A stretch of 64,000 nt of DNA from JBCCFK01 sp965262315 (GTDB lineage Bacteria > Actinomycetota > Acidimicrobiia > Acidimicrobiales > UBA8592). Made by a program: the position numbers and the translations under genes. The stretch covers positions 1 through 64,000 of the forward strand of contig CBDHFJ010000001.1 of NCBI GenBank assembly GCA_965262315.1. The letters run 5' to 3'. Within the stretch, counting starts at the first letter, position 1; every line of letters begins with the position of its first letter. Of the stretch, positions 43,436-55,186 are shown one piece after another. Under the pieces are notes generated by a model. That model searched no databases and was not told the origin of the DNA. It saw only the letters and a list, made by a program, of their open reading frames with translations.

Positions 43436-44371
43436 TCAGCTGCCAGCCAGCTCGGCCACGACCGGTGCCATGGCGTCGATGGCGTCGGCGCCCAGCCCGA
43501 TGTAGGAGATGCCCCAGCGCTCTCGCCAGCCCTGCAGGACATCGACGGCCTCGGCCGGTGACGAACAGATCAGGGCATGTGGTGTGGCGAGGGCCTGCTC
43601 GCGGGTGAGGCCCAGGGCGGGTGCCAGCCCCTCGGCGAAGTCGCCGGCGCCGTCGCCGACGTAGGCGATGTGGACCCGGGTCTGGAGCTCGATCTGGTCG
43701 AACCGATCGCCGGCGCCGTTGCGGATCCACTCGATCTTCTCGTCGGTGGCCGCCGCGGTGGCGGAGGGTCCGACCCGCTCGTCGATGACGCCTGCGGTGA
43801 GCGCGGCGTTCACCCCGACGATGTCCGCCTCGCGGCCGGCGAACGTCAGCATCTTCTCGGCACCGCCGGCCAGCATCAGGGGCGGACCGCCGTCCTGGAC
43901 CGGCGGTGGTGTGTTCACCAACCCCTGGATCCGGTAGTGGGTGCCGTCGAATACGACCGGCCCTCCGGCCCACGTGGCCTTGAGGATCTGCACGGCCTCG
44001 GCGAGTCGCCCGATGCGCACTCCCGGGCGGTCGTAGGGGAGGCCCGCCTGCTCGTAGTCCGAGGCCATCCAGCCGGCGCCGATGCCGAACTCGAGCCGCC
44101 CGCCGGACAGCTGGTCCAGCGTGGTGATCTCCTTGGCCAGCAGGGCCGGGTGGCGGTAGTCGTTGGCCAACACGAGGCTGAGAACCCGCAGGGTGGTGGT
44201 CGCCTGCGCCGCGGCCGTCAGCGCGAGCATCGGTGCGAGCTGGTCATCGAGGTGGTCGGCCATGGACACCGTGCTGTACCCGAGGTCCTCGGCCCGCCGG
44301 CACAGCTCGACGAACTCGGTGGGGTCGTTGACCCCGGTGGCGGTCAGGGAAAATCGGAAGGGCGTGGCCAT
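43436..44371 (-). CDS. LLM-class (luciferase-like) F420-dependent oxidoreductase
   Basis: 311-residue TIM-barrel oxidoreductase of the bacterial luciferase superfamily, closest by eye to the MSMEG_2516-type F420 group (FRFSLTATGVNDPTEFVELCRRAEDLGYSTV, then LSGGRLEFGIGAGWMASDY). Actinobacteria use these enzymes with F420H2 or FMN on diverse substrates. Start ATG 44371: TACCCT (minus strand) ends 8 bases upstream. Converges with the DUF1295 gene (7-base gap). Confidence 0.87.
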   Translation of the reverse strand: MATPFRFSLTATGVNDPTEFVELCRRAEDLGYSTVSMADHLDDQLAPMLALTAAAQATTTLRVLSLVLANDYRHPALLAKEITTLDQLSGGRLEFGIGAGWMASDYEQAGLPYDRPGVRIGRLAEAVQILKATWAGGPVVFDGTHYRIQGLVNTPPPVQDGGPPLMLAGGAEKMLTFAGREADIVGVNAALTAGVIDERVGPSATAAATDEKIEWIRNGAGDRFDQIELQTRVHIAYVGDGAGDFAEGLAPALGLTREQALATPHALICSSPAEAVDVLQGWRERWGISYIGLGADAIDAMAPVVAELAGS

Positions 44372-44379
44372 GGGCGGGC

Positions 44380-44385
44380 AGGGTA
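44380..44385 (-). promoter_or_regulatory. Leaderless-type -10 hexamer of the LLM oxidoreductase gene
   Basis: TACCCT on the minus strand, 8 bases before ATG, no SD. Confidence 0.5.
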
Positions 44386-44421
44386 GACGCCGCACCCGAC
44401 GCCGTCTGCCAGGCTTTCCGC

Positions 44422-44922
44422 ATGCCGCGCGATGGTTGGATCAAAGAGCTCCGGGAGATGGTGGGCACCGCGCCGCTGTTCATGCCGTCGGTCGCCGTCA
44501 TGGTGCGCGACGGCGATCGGGTGGTGGTGGGACGACATCGCGACGTCGGACGCTGGGTGATCCCGGGTGGTGCGCTCGAGCCTCACGAGCGCCCTGGCGA
44601 CGCGGCGGTGCGCGAGGTGTGGGAGGAGACCGGCCTGCACGTCCGGCTCACCGGGGTGTACGGCGTCTACGGCGGCACCCCCGACCATCGCGTCACGTAC
44701 CCGAACGGGGACGTGGTCGACTACGTCGCCACCGTCTACGACGCCGAGGTGCGCAGCGGGACGCTGCGGTCCGAGACCGAGGAGTTGGCCGACCTCCGCT
44801 GGGTCGATCTCGCCACCCTTCGAACGCTCGACACGCCCGGCTGGATGGCACCAATGCTCGACCACCGCGGCTTCGAGCCCGTGACCTGGGCGCCGCCCGA
44901 AGCCGGGAACGTGACGGGGTAG
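44422..44922 (+). CDS. Nudix hydrolase
   Basis: 166 residues with a perfect Nudix box at 50-72 (G-x5-E-x7-REVWEE-x-G-L). Hydrolyses a nucleoside diphosphate linked to another group; no side motif to tell which. CAGGCT ends 6 bases before the ATG. Nine bases upstream of the channel-like gene, which however has its own -10-like hexamer inside the gap and gene end. Confidence 0.9.
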   Translation: MPRDGWIKELREMVGTAPLFMPSVAVMVRDGDRVVVGRHRDVGRWVIPGGALEPHERPGDAAVREVWEETGLHVRLTGVYGVYGGTPDHRVTYPNGDVVDYVATVYDAEVRSGTLRSETEELADLRWVDLATLRTLDTPGWMAPMLDHRGFEPVTWAPPEAGNVTG

Positions 44923-44925
44923 CGT
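44920..44925 (+). promoter_or_regulatory. Leaderless-type -10 hexamer of the channel-like gene
   Basis: TAGCGT overlapping the Nudix stop codon (TAG at 44920-44922) and ending 6 bases before ATG 44932. Confidence 0.55.
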
Positions 44926-44931
44926 CCAGTC

Positions 44932-46047
44932 ATGGAGGTCATCGCCGTCGTGGTCGGGGTGTTCCTGGTGCTCTCGGTCCTGGCCGACCTCACCAACACC
45001 CTGGTCACCACCACCACCGCACAGGGTCGCTTCTGGTTGACGCGGATCGTCTACACCCAGACCTGGCACGTGGTCCGGCGCGTCGGTCACCGCTTCAAGC
45101 AGGAGTCGCGAAGGGAGCGGCTCTACGCCACGTTCGCCCCCCTCAGCGTGATCCTGATGTTGCTCGCGTGGGTGGTGCAGCAGGTGGTGGGCTTCGGGCT
45201 GATCTGGTGGGGGATCGGCGGCGTGGACGGGGCGGCCGATCTGACCGACTCGATCTACTACTCGGGCGTCGTGTACTTCACGCTCGGGTTCGGCGAGATC
45301 GTGCCCGCCGAACACGTGCCCCGGTTCGGGGCGTTGCTCGAGGCCTTCACCGGTGTGCTCACCACCGCGCTGGTGATCGGCTACCTGCCCGCCCTGTATT
45401 CGGCGTACAGCGAGCGCGAGCAGAAGCTGCTGATGCTCGACGACGGCACCGAAGGGCGGATCACCCCGACGAACCTCGTCATCGCGCGTGCGCCCGACGG
45501 CGATCCCGGCCGGCTCGACGGCTTCTTCGCCGAGTGGGAGGCGTGGGTCGCCCAGGTGATGGAGACCCACACCAGCTTCCCGATGCTGATGCTCTTCCGG
45601 TCACAGCACCCGGGCCAGCACTGGGTCACTGCGCTGGGCGTGGTGACCGACGCAGCCCTGCACATGGAGATGTGCGAGGGCTGCGAGGGTCGAGCCCCGT
45701 ACTGGATGATGCGGCGTTCGATCCGACTGCTCCAGGAGCTGACCGTCAACGCCGACCTGTCCGAGTACCGGGCCGAGCTGGACGACGCCTACGTGGACCC
45801 GGTCCAGTTCCGGGAGTTGCATGAGCTCATGGCGTCGCACGGCTTTCCGGTGAAGCCCTTCGACGAGGCGCTGGCCGCCAGCCGTGAGCTGCGCCGGCAC
45901 TACGACGCCCCGCTGGAGTTCCTGATCGACACCCTCGAGGCGCCCCGAGGCTTCTGGGGTCAGCCGATCGGCCATCGGTCCCATGCCATCGAGGACCTCT
46001 CCGTACCCGAGGACGACCTCGGGCCGACCATCGACTGGCGCCACTGA
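44932..46047 (+). CDS. Potassium-channel-like membrane protein
   Basis: 371 residues. Hydrophobic helices at about 2-22, 66-93 and 137-157 surround a pore-loop stretch YYSGVVYFTLGFGEIVP, with TLGFGE at 117-122 in the place of the K-channel filter TxGYGD. The GFGE variant occurs in bacterial two-helix ion channel proteins; selectivity is not certain. The C-terminal 200 residues are cytosolic, helical, with a CEGCEG pair (about 245-248) and no RCK/TrkA nucleotide motif. Function as an ion channel is inferred from the pore loop only. Confidence 0.78.
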   Translation: MEVIAVVVGVFLVLSVLADLTNTLVTTTTAQGRFWLTRIVYTQTWHVVRRVGHRFKQESRRERLYATFAPLSVILMLLAWVVQQVVGFGLIWWGIGGVDGAADLTDSIYYSGVVYFTLGFGEIVPAEHVPRFGALLEAFTGVLTTALVIGYLPALYSAYSEREQKLLMLDDGTEGRITPTNLVIARAPDGDPGRLDGFFAEWEAWVAQVMETHTSFPMLMLFRSQHPGQHWVTALGVVTDAALHMEMCEGCEGRAPYWMMRRSIRLLQELTVNADLSEYRAELDDAYVDPVQFRELHELMASHGFPVKPFDEALAASRELRRHYDAPLEFLIDTLEAPRGFWGQPIGHRSHAIEDLSVPEDDLGPTIDWRH

Positions 46048-46104
46048 TCGCACCTCCGTCGTCGTTGGTGGTCGAGGGCGGACGGCACGTTCGGGCCGTG
46101 AGGC

Positions 46105-46110
46105 TACGGT
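46105..46110 (+). promoter_or_regulatory. Leaderless-type -10 hexamer of the dienelactone hydrolase-like gene
   Basis: TACGGT six bases before ATG 46117, no SD. Confidence 0.55.
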
Positions 46111-46116
46111 GCGGCG

Positions 46117-46911
46117 ATGGCTGACGCGCTGGATGACTTCACCAAGGAGTCGCACACGTTCGACGGTGTGACCAAGGACGTCTACTGGCAGGGGTCCGGT
46201 CCCGCGGTGGTCGTGATGACCGAGATGCCCGGCATCACGCCGGCCGTCGCCGACTTCGCCCGCCGGCTGGTCGCCGAGGAGTTCTCGGTTGCGCTCCCGG
46301 ATCTGTTCGGCGAGCCCGGCCGAGACGTGAGCAACGGCTACATCCTGCGATCGATGGTGAAGGCATGCGTGTCCAGCGAGTTCGTGGCCTTCGCCACCGG
46401 TCGGACCTCGCCCGTGATCGCATGGCTGCGCGGGCTCGTGGCCGAGGCACATGCACGGAGTGGCGTCGGGCCGGACCGCGGCGTGGGCGTCGTCGGGATG
46501 TGCTTCACCGGCGGCTTCTCGCTGGCCCTGGCGGTGGACCCGCTGGTGTCGGTCGGTGTTCTCTCCCAGCCGTCCCTGCCGCTTCCCTTGGGGAAGCGGC
46601 GACGCGCCGACCTGGGGATGTCTGCCGACGACCTCTCGGTGGTGGCCGAGCGGGCCGCCGCCGGTGACGTCTGCGCGATCGGACTGCGCTTCACCGACGA
46701 CCCGGTCGTGCACGCCGACCGGTTCCAGGCGCTCGAGGAGCTGTTGGGAGCCGCATTCGTCGGTGTCGTGATCGATTCGTCGAAGGGGAACCCCCACGGC
46801 TTCGAGAAGCAGGCGCATTCCGTGCTGACCGAGGAGTATCGGGAAGAACCCGGCTTCCCGACCCACGATGCCCACCGGCTGGTCGTCGAGCACTTCAAGC
46901 AACACATCTGA
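46117..46911 (+). CDS. Dienelactone hydrolase family protein
   Basis: 264-residue alpha/beta hydrolase. The nucleophile elbow GMCFTGGFSLAL carries Cys, as in dienelactone hydrolases, and a late GNPHGFEKQ supplies the His; an acid residue lies in RFTDDPVV. Actinobacteria carry several of these with unknown lactone/ester substrates; a link to aromatic catabolism is possible given the Rieske oxygenase elsewhere in the window but is not supported by operon structure. Confidence 0.86.
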   Translation: MADALDDFTKESHTFDGVTKDVYWQGSGPAVVVMTEMPGITPAVADFARRLVAEEFSVALPDLFGEPGRDVSNGYILRSMVKACVSSEFVAFATGRTSPVIAWLRGLVAEAHARSGVGPDRGVGVVGMCFTGGFSLALAVDPLVSVGVLSQPSLPLPLGKRRRADLGMSADDLSVVAERAAAGDVCAIGLRFTDDPVVHADRFQALEELLGAAFVGVVIDSSKGNPHGFEKQAHSVLTEEYREEPGFPTHDAHRLVVEHFKQHI

Positions 46912-46989
46912 GGAATCCGCGACTCTGGCGTCGCAGATCCGTCTTCCCAGTCACCCGCCGCACGGGCGGGCATGCAAGGGGAGATCCAC

Positions 46990-47727
46990 ATGAACGCAAA
47001 AGCGCTCGGTGCCGAGTTCATCGGCACCTTCTGGCTGGTCCTGGGCGGGTGCGGCGCAGCTGTCCTGGCGGCCGACTTCGGCGTGGGCGGCAACGGCACG
47101 AGCCTCGGGCTCGGCTTCGTCGGCGTCAGCCTGGCCTTCGGCCTCACCGTCGTGACCGGAGCGTACGCGCTCGGCCACATCTCCGGTGGCCACTTCAATC
47201 CAGCGGTGACGCTGGGGCTGGTCGCCGGCGGTCGATTCGATCGCAGGGAGGCGCCCGCCTACATCGTCGCTCAGGTCCTGGGAGGTCTGCTCGGGGCCAT
47301 CGTCATCTGGGCCGTCGCGTCCGGGCAGGACGGCTGGGAGATCGGCGAGGGCGCCGGGGCGTTCGCCTCCAACGGCTACGGCGACTTCTCGCCTGGGGGC
47401 TACAACCTGGGTGCCGCCTTCCTGATCGAGGTGGTGCTCACCGCGGTGTTCATCGTGGTGATCCTCGGCGCCACGGCCAAGAAGGCGTCGCCCGCGATGG
47501 GCGGCTTGGCGATCGGGCTGGCGCTCACGCTGATCCACCTGATCTCCATCCCGGTCACGAACACGAGCGTGAACCCGGCTCGGTCGACATCGCAGGCGAT
47601 CTTCGCCGGTGGTGACCAGCTCGGTCAGCTGTGGCTGTTCTGGGTGGCGCCGATCGTCGGTGGCGTGATCGGTGCACTGGTGTACCGGGCGCTGCTCGGC
47701 GACCAGGAAGACGTCGTGTACGCCTGA
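46990..47727 (+). CDS. Aquaporin (AqpZ-like MIP channel)
   Basis: 245-residue six-helix MIP channel. Both NPA boxes are intact (GHFNPAVTLG and TSVNPARS), and the half-repeats are symmetrical. The residue before the second box (NTSVNPARS) and the small-pore look suit a water-selective AqpZ-type channel rather than a glycerol facilitator. The SD aagggga at 46977 sets ATG 46990 over the in-frame 46972. Single gene with a terminator. Confidence 0.93.
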   Translation: MNAKALGAEFIGTFWLVLGGCGAAVLAADFGVGGNGTSLGLGFVGVSLAFGLTVVTGAYALGHISGGHFNPAVTLGLVAGGRFDRREAPAYIVAQVLGGLLGAIVIWAVASGQDGWEIGEGAGAFASNGYGDFSPGGYNLGAAFLIEVVLTAVFIVVILGATAKKASPAMGGLAIGLALTLIHLISIPVTNTSVNPARSTSQAIFAGGDQLGQLWLFWVAPIVGGVIGALVYRALLGDQEDVVYA

Positions 47728-47731
47728 CGTT

Positions 47732-47776
47732 CCACGACATGTCGTGGTCGGAACCCCGGCCGTCAGGCCGGGGTTC
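47732..47776 (+). terminator. 16-bp palindrome and 11-bp terminator hairpin after aquaporin
   Basis: Perfect palindrome ccacgacatgtcgtgg (47732-47747) followed by gaaccccggcc-gtca-ggccggggttc (47751-47776). The second is a strong terminator candidate; the first could be a protein-binding dyad. Confidence 0.75.
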
Positions 47777-47819
47777 GGCGCGTTCGGGCCGCGAGTGTCT
47801 GGAGGGAGTGTGGGCCCGC

Positions 47820-47825
47820 TACCTT
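47820..47825 (+). promoter_or_regulatory. Leaderless-type -10 hexamer of the acidic coiled-coil gene
   Basis: TACCTT seven bases before ATG 47833. Confidence 0.5.
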
Positions 47826-47832
47826 CAGGGCC

Positions 47833-48201
47833 ATGGCAGACAATGACGCTCTGGACGCCGCGCTGGCGCAGTTCAACGAGGGACTCAAGATCCAGCAGGC
47901 TGAGGAGGCCGCCCAGCGTGCGGTCGACAAGGCCGAGCGCAAGAAGCAGCAGGCCGCGAGCGAGCTCAAGAAGCTGCAGTCGGACCCCAACGCCTCGGCC
48001 GAGGACAAGGCGGCAGCCGACGAGGCCTACCGCGCCGCAGTGGACGACTTCAACAAGCTTCGCTCCGGCGAGCCCGTCGACGGGGACGAAGAAGTCGGTG
48101 AGGCCGCGGCCGAGAACGACGCTGCAGCGGAGGCCGAGCCCGCGGCCGGCGAGGCCGAGTCGGAGGGCGACGAGCCCGAGGCTGGCGACGAGGAGGAGTA
48201 G
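47833..48201 (+). CDS. Small acidic coiled-coil protein, function unknown
   Basis: 122 residues. Residues 1-60 are a charged helix (QQAEEAAQRAVDKAERKKQQ) predicted as coiled coil; residues 78-122 are an almost pure Glu/Asp/Ala tail ending EAGDEEE. No cysteines, no membrane segment. Low-complexity tail argues for an unstructured scaffold or nucleic-acid mimic, but nothing identifies it. Ends 29 bases before a repeat array. Confidence 0.75.
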   Translation: MADNDALDAALAQFNEGLKIQQAEEAAQRAVDKAERKKQQAASELKKLQSDPNASAEDKAAADEAYRAAVDDFNKLRSGEPVDGDEEVGEAAAENDAAAEAEPAAGEAESEGDEPEAGDEEE

Positions 48202-48234
48202 CCGATCCGCCCCGGCGCATCGGGCGTGTCGAGC

Positions 48235-48400
48235 GCGAGGAGCGACGGGTCGGCGCCTCGGGCGACTTGCGTGCGGGGAGCGAGTGACGAGCGACGGGTC
48301 GGCGCCTCGGGCGACTTGCGTGCGAGGAGCGAGGGACGAGCGACGGGTCGGCGCCTCGGGCGCAGCAGCAGGCCGAACAAGCGTCGGCGGTGCGGGACAA
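48235..48400. repeat. REP-like repeat family A, three 49-bp tandem units
   Basis: The core ggcgcctcgggcga occurs at 48252, 48301 and 48350 (49-bp period), each preceded by gagcgagggacgagcgacgggtc-like sequence, and the array ends with aacaagcgtcggcggtgcggg. These are the same blocks as at 7.08-7.30 kb and 51.98-52.08 kb. Confidence 0.85.
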
Positions 48401-48419
48401 CAGCGTCACCGGGGGTCGG

Positions 48420-48425
48420 TAGGGT
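48420..48425 (+). promoter_or_regulatory. Leaderless-type -10 hexamer of the helicase gene
   Basis: TAGGGT seven bases before ATG 48433, immediately after the repeat array. Confidence 0.55.
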
Positions 48426-48432
48426 GGCGCCG

Positions 48433-51724
<3,292 letters not shown>

Positions 51725-51730
51725 CCAAAG

Positions 51731-51964
51731 ATGCCTCGACCGGCCGGGCAGTACGAGTGGGGCATGTTCATCCGGACCCTTGCGATGCTCGCCGGACTGG
51801 GTGTGGGGGCGGTGGCGTTCTTGGCGCGTCTCGACACGGTCGAGGGCCTCGTGTTCGGGCCCATCTTCGTCATGCTTGCTACCGCGTGGGGCTACTACCT
51901 CGTGAGGCACTGGCGGTCCCCAGCGGAGCGGGGCGAGGGCCTCCAAGATGACGGTGCCTCATAG
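51731..51964 (+). CDS. Small two-helix membrane protein
   Basis: 77 residues, hydrophobic segments at about 12-32 and 38-58 separated by LDTVEG, charged ends. It begins 6 bases after the helicase stop; the start is not supported by a clear SD, and ATG 51764 (MFIRTLAMLAGLG) is an alternative. Function unknown. Confidence 0.6.
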   Translation: MPRPAGQYEWGMFIRTLAMLAGLGVGAVAFLARLDTVEGLVFGPIFVMLATAWGYYLVRHWRSPAERGEGLQDDGAS

Positions 51965-51975
51965 CCCGATCGTGG

Positions 51976-52075
51976 GAGCGACGAGGGACGAGGAGCGGGG
52001 CGCCGCCTCGGGCGAGTTGAATGCAGCAACTCGAGGGACCGCAGCCGCAGCGGAACAAGCGTGCCGCGCGGGAGG
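51976..52075. repeat. REP-like repeat family A copy
   Basis: Contains gagggacgaggagcggggcgccgcctcgggcgag-type blocks, the hairpin gagttg-aatgcag-caactc (52014-52032) and cagccgca...acaagcgtgc, matching the 7.2-kb copy including its hairpin. Confidence 0.8.
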
Positions 52076-52132
52076 ATTCAGTGCACCTCTGGACCTCGTA
52101 GCGCCGGAGTTGATAGGTGCAGCCTCGTGACT

Positions 52133-53349
52133 TCAGCGACCGTAGTACGTGCACCTGCGGGAACAATCGCTGCTCGTGCGGGCACCTCGGACTCGACGTG
52201 CACCAGACGTACCAGTGCGATCCCCAGCCGGTGTAGTAGACGTCGTAGTCCCAGTCGGGATCGGGCGTCGGTGATGGCGTCGGTGTCGGCGTCGCGGTGG
52301 GTGTCGGGGTGGGGCCCACGGCGCTGTTGCAGGTGACTTCGTAGCCGCCGGAGTGGTAGGTGCCGCCGTACCACCAGCCGTAGTACGAGCAGCCGGACGG
52401 GAACTCGCTGCTGTTGGGCACGTCGGCTTCGTCCCACCACACGTACACCCAGTCGTCCCACGGGGCGTAGTAGTACGCGAAGTCCGGGCACCAGCCGGTG
52501 CAGCCGCCGCTGTCCGGCGTCGCCGTGGGCGTGGCCGTCGGGGCGCTGGTGGGCGTGCCGGTCGGCGTGGGTGTCGCGGTCGGGACCGGCGTGTTGGTGG
52601 GCGTCGGCGTCGGCGTGTAGGTCGGGACACCGCTCGGCCACGGTGTCGGCGTCGGCCGCGTGGTCGGCGTGGGCGACGGGGGTGACACTGGGGCCCGGGG
52701 TCGGGGTGCCCGTCGGTGCCGCGGTCGGCGGCGGGTTGCTCGACGGACTGCACTGGCTGGTGCCGATCACCGGCTCGAGGCGCATGACCGTGCGCGACGT
52801 CAGCTCGATGTCCTCGACGAAGAACGCGGTCACGAAGTCGTAGTTGCCGGTGAGGTGGACGCCGACGAAGTCGGTGAGGTTCACCTGGCCGCACGCATAC
52901 TGCGTGCTGGCGAGCCATTCGGAACCGCTCTGCAGGACCCAGTCCGAGCTCGTCTCGTCCCAGAGGTACGTGTAGCACTCCGAACAGCTCTCGACGGTGC
53001 CGCTGACCGGCTCGCCGGTGTCGCCGTTGGCGCGGTAGATCACCAGGCGGCTGACGTCGCCGTTCGGGATCGCGTCGAGCACCGCCGCCCGGACGGAGTT
53101 GGCGGCTGCAGTGTTGAAGGTGGCATCGCGCGGGAGGGCCGCCGCGACACGGGCACCGGCGCGGGTTGCTTCGGAGAGACCGTGCTTGGAGCGTACGGCC
53201 ATGCCGAACTCGGCCACGCCGAACAGGAGGACGAGCAGGACGGTGATGATCAGGACGGTCTCGACCAGGACGGCGCCGCGGCTGCGTCGACCGTCGTCGG
53301 CCTCGGGCTCCTGGGGGGCCGGCTGATCGAAGAGGGGGAGCTGGTCCAT
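52133..53349 (-). CDS. TadE-like pseudopilin with Pro/Thr linkers and aromatic Cys-rich C-terminal repeats (two frame breaks)
   Basis: N-terminus is a TadE prepilin-like segment (SRGAVLVETVLIITVLLVLLFGVAEFGM, about 23-50) followed by a pseudopilin domain closely matching the TadE gene upstream (shared pattern V-x-IYxAD, CS-x-CY-x-(F/Y)-x-WDET). After GTPTPGPSVTP one extra C in a C5 run (52678-52682) shifts the frame. In the restored frame comes a Pro/Thr linker, then two Trp/Tyr/Cys-rich modules of about 45 residues (FAYYYAPWDDWVYVWWDEAD... and YDVYYTGWGSHWYVWCTSS...) separated by another PT linker. A second single-base shift near 52180-52205 restores the end SSDCSRRCTYYGR, which matches SSEFPSGCSYYG of module one. 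Third gene of a TadE-TadG-TadE operon; starts 4 bases after tadG. Confidence 0.75.
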
Positions 53350-53353
53350 TGGT

Positions 53354-55186
53354 CTACTCGATCAGTCGGACCGGATCGCCCGAGATGTAGGCACTCCAGG
53401 TCGTGAAGTCGTGAATGTCGCTGCCGTTCATGCGGAGCTTCACCCAGCAGCCGGTGGAGACCGACTCGTCGCACTCGTAGCTGTCCGGGAGCGGCACCTG
53501 GATCAGCAGGACGCGGCCGTTGTAGGAACCGGTGGTGGTCACGCTGCAGGTCGACGCCGTCGTGTTGGGGGTGGGGTCCACACCCTCGAGGTCGAACTCG
53601 CACCCGCTGAAGACGCTCATGTTCGAGTCGGCCGGGGGGATGACCTGCATCGAGAGCGAGCCGGCATCGCCGATGTCGAAGATCTCCACGGTCAGGGTCC
53701 GGTCGCGGCTCACCTCGAGGATCCGGGCCAGGTGGAATTCGGGGTTGGCGCTGTCGGAGTTGGCGAAGATCGGGAGGTGGCCCTCAGCGTGCACCGTGAC
53801 GCTGCCCGCGTTGGTGTGCAGCGTCCCGGTGCCGTCGTCGAATCCGGCACGGATCGAGAACGCGTTCAGCCCTGCGCCGTCCTCGTACGGGTCGTACGCC
53901 TCGGGGTTCACCGTGGAGTGCGAGGTGGTGACCTGGATCAGGTACTTCCCGACGTCGACGAAGGCGCCCGGCACCCGGCAGACGGTCACCCAGCGTCGGT
54001 AGGTCTCCGCCAGGGTCCACACCGGCGGATCCTCGGCCTCGACCTTCCACTGGCCCTGCCCCCGCCAGGTGGTGTCGGTGGGATCGAGGAGCTGGTAGAG
54101 GCTGGCGTCGCTGTCGGTGTCGTCGGAGGTGTCGAGCCGGTGGTGGCCGAAGGACGTGGGACGGCAGTTGACCTGGGTGATCGCCGGGTTGTCCAGAGGG
54201 TTCCACGGGGTGTCGTCCGGCTCCCGGATGATGATCGTGGTGTCGACGGGGTTCGACCCGCCGCTGCTGTCGCCGATGCACCAGACGGTGCGACCGTCCA
54301 CGTAGCGGTCGCCGGCGTCCACCTTCGACACCGTGACGTCGGTGTCGTTGTACCAGTGCTCGGGGATGATGCCGCCGTCGTAGCCCACGTAGTCGGCGCC
54401 GTCGTCGGTCAGGTCCTCGAGGTCGCCGCGCTGCGTGGCGTCAGGCAGGTAGTTGCTGCAGTTGCGGTCGTTGTTGTTGCCGTTGTTGCCGGTGACGTAG
54501 GCCGGGTCGTAGACGTCGAACACCAGGTCCTGGCCCGTCGTCGCGGTGACATTCACTGCGAAGAAGTAGCCGTTCGAGTCGAACTCGGCGTTCTGGACTC
54601 CGCTGGCGGTGTGGTCGCAGTAGGACACACCGCTCTGGCCACAACTGTTCGGCTGGAACCGGTCGCCGTCGACCTTGGTGTGGCCGGGACCCTCGACGCC
54701 GAGGGTGAAGTCGGGCTGGACGCCCGCGGACTCTGGGTCGTTGCCGATCGCGTTCTCGGGGCTGCCCATCGCCACGTTGCCCTCGTACTCGGCGAGGGCC
54801 TCCGCCGAGACCGTCTGGGTCTGGTCGAAGCCGATGGCGGGCAGGAAGAAGTTCTCGGCCTCGCCGGTGATGCGGACCCGCATGATCGAGCCGTCGATGA
54901 TCTCGATCTCCACTCGGTCCGACGAGAACCCGTGGTTGGCGGCGACCCGGCGAGCCTCGTCGCCGGCGGCCTTGGTGTCGGCGGGTAGGAGGGCCGAGCC
55001 GGCCAGAGCGGCCGCGTCGGTGGCGGTCTGGACCTCGGTCCGGGTCAGGTACCAGTTGCCGAGGTCGACGGCCATACCGGCGAAGGACATGAACAGGGTC
55101 ATGCCAACGGCCAGCCAGATCGCGCCGATACCGCGCTCGTCGCCGGCGGTCCGCGGGCGCGGGGAACGGGAGGGAGACGTCATCAT
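53354..55186 (-). CDS. TadG-like Flp pilus assembly / pseudopilin protein
   Basis: 610 residues. Residues 16-70 form the TadE/G N-terminal membrane segment (GIGAIWLAVGMTLFMSFAGMAVDLGNWYLTRTEVQTATDAAALAG), the hallmark of TadG. The extracytoplasmic part begins with the usual AANHGF / VTITGEAENFF-like region, then about 450 residues of Cys-containing beta-rich sequence with no vWA MIDAS motif. It likely anchors Flp pili or a surface complex. Overlaps the upstream tadE stop (ATGA). No tad ATPase, secretin or flp gene lies in the window. Confidence 0.83.
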   Translation of the reverse strand: MMTSPSRSPRPRTAGDERGIGAIWLAVGMTLFMSFAGMAVDLGNWYLTRTEVQTATDAAALAGSALLPADTKAAGDEARRVAANHGFSSDRVEIEIIDGSIMRVRITGEAENFFLPAIGFDQTQTVSAEALAEYEGNVAMGSPENAIGNDPESAGVQPDFTLGVEGPGHTKVDGDRFQPNSCGQSGVSYCDHTASGVQNAEFDSNGYFFAVNVTATTGQDLVFDVYDPAYVTGNNGNNNDRNCSNYLPDATQRGDLEDLTDDGADYVGYDGGIIPEHWYNDTDVTVSKVDAGDRYVDGRTVWCIGDSSGGSNPVDTTIIIREPDDTPWNPLDNPAITQVNCRPTSFGHHRLDTSDDTDSDASLYQLLDPTDTTWRGQGQWKVEAEDPPVWTLAETYRRWVTVCRVPGAFVDVGKYLIQVTTSHSTVNPEAYDPYEDGAGLNAFSIRAGFDDGTGTLHTNAGSVTVHAEGHLPIFANSDSANPEFHLARILEVSRDRTLTVEIFDIGDAGSLSMQVIPPADSNMSVFSGCEFDLEGVDPTPNTTASTCSVTTTGSYNGRVLLIQVPLPDSYECDESVSTGCWVKLRMNGSDIHDFTTWSAYISGDPVRLIE

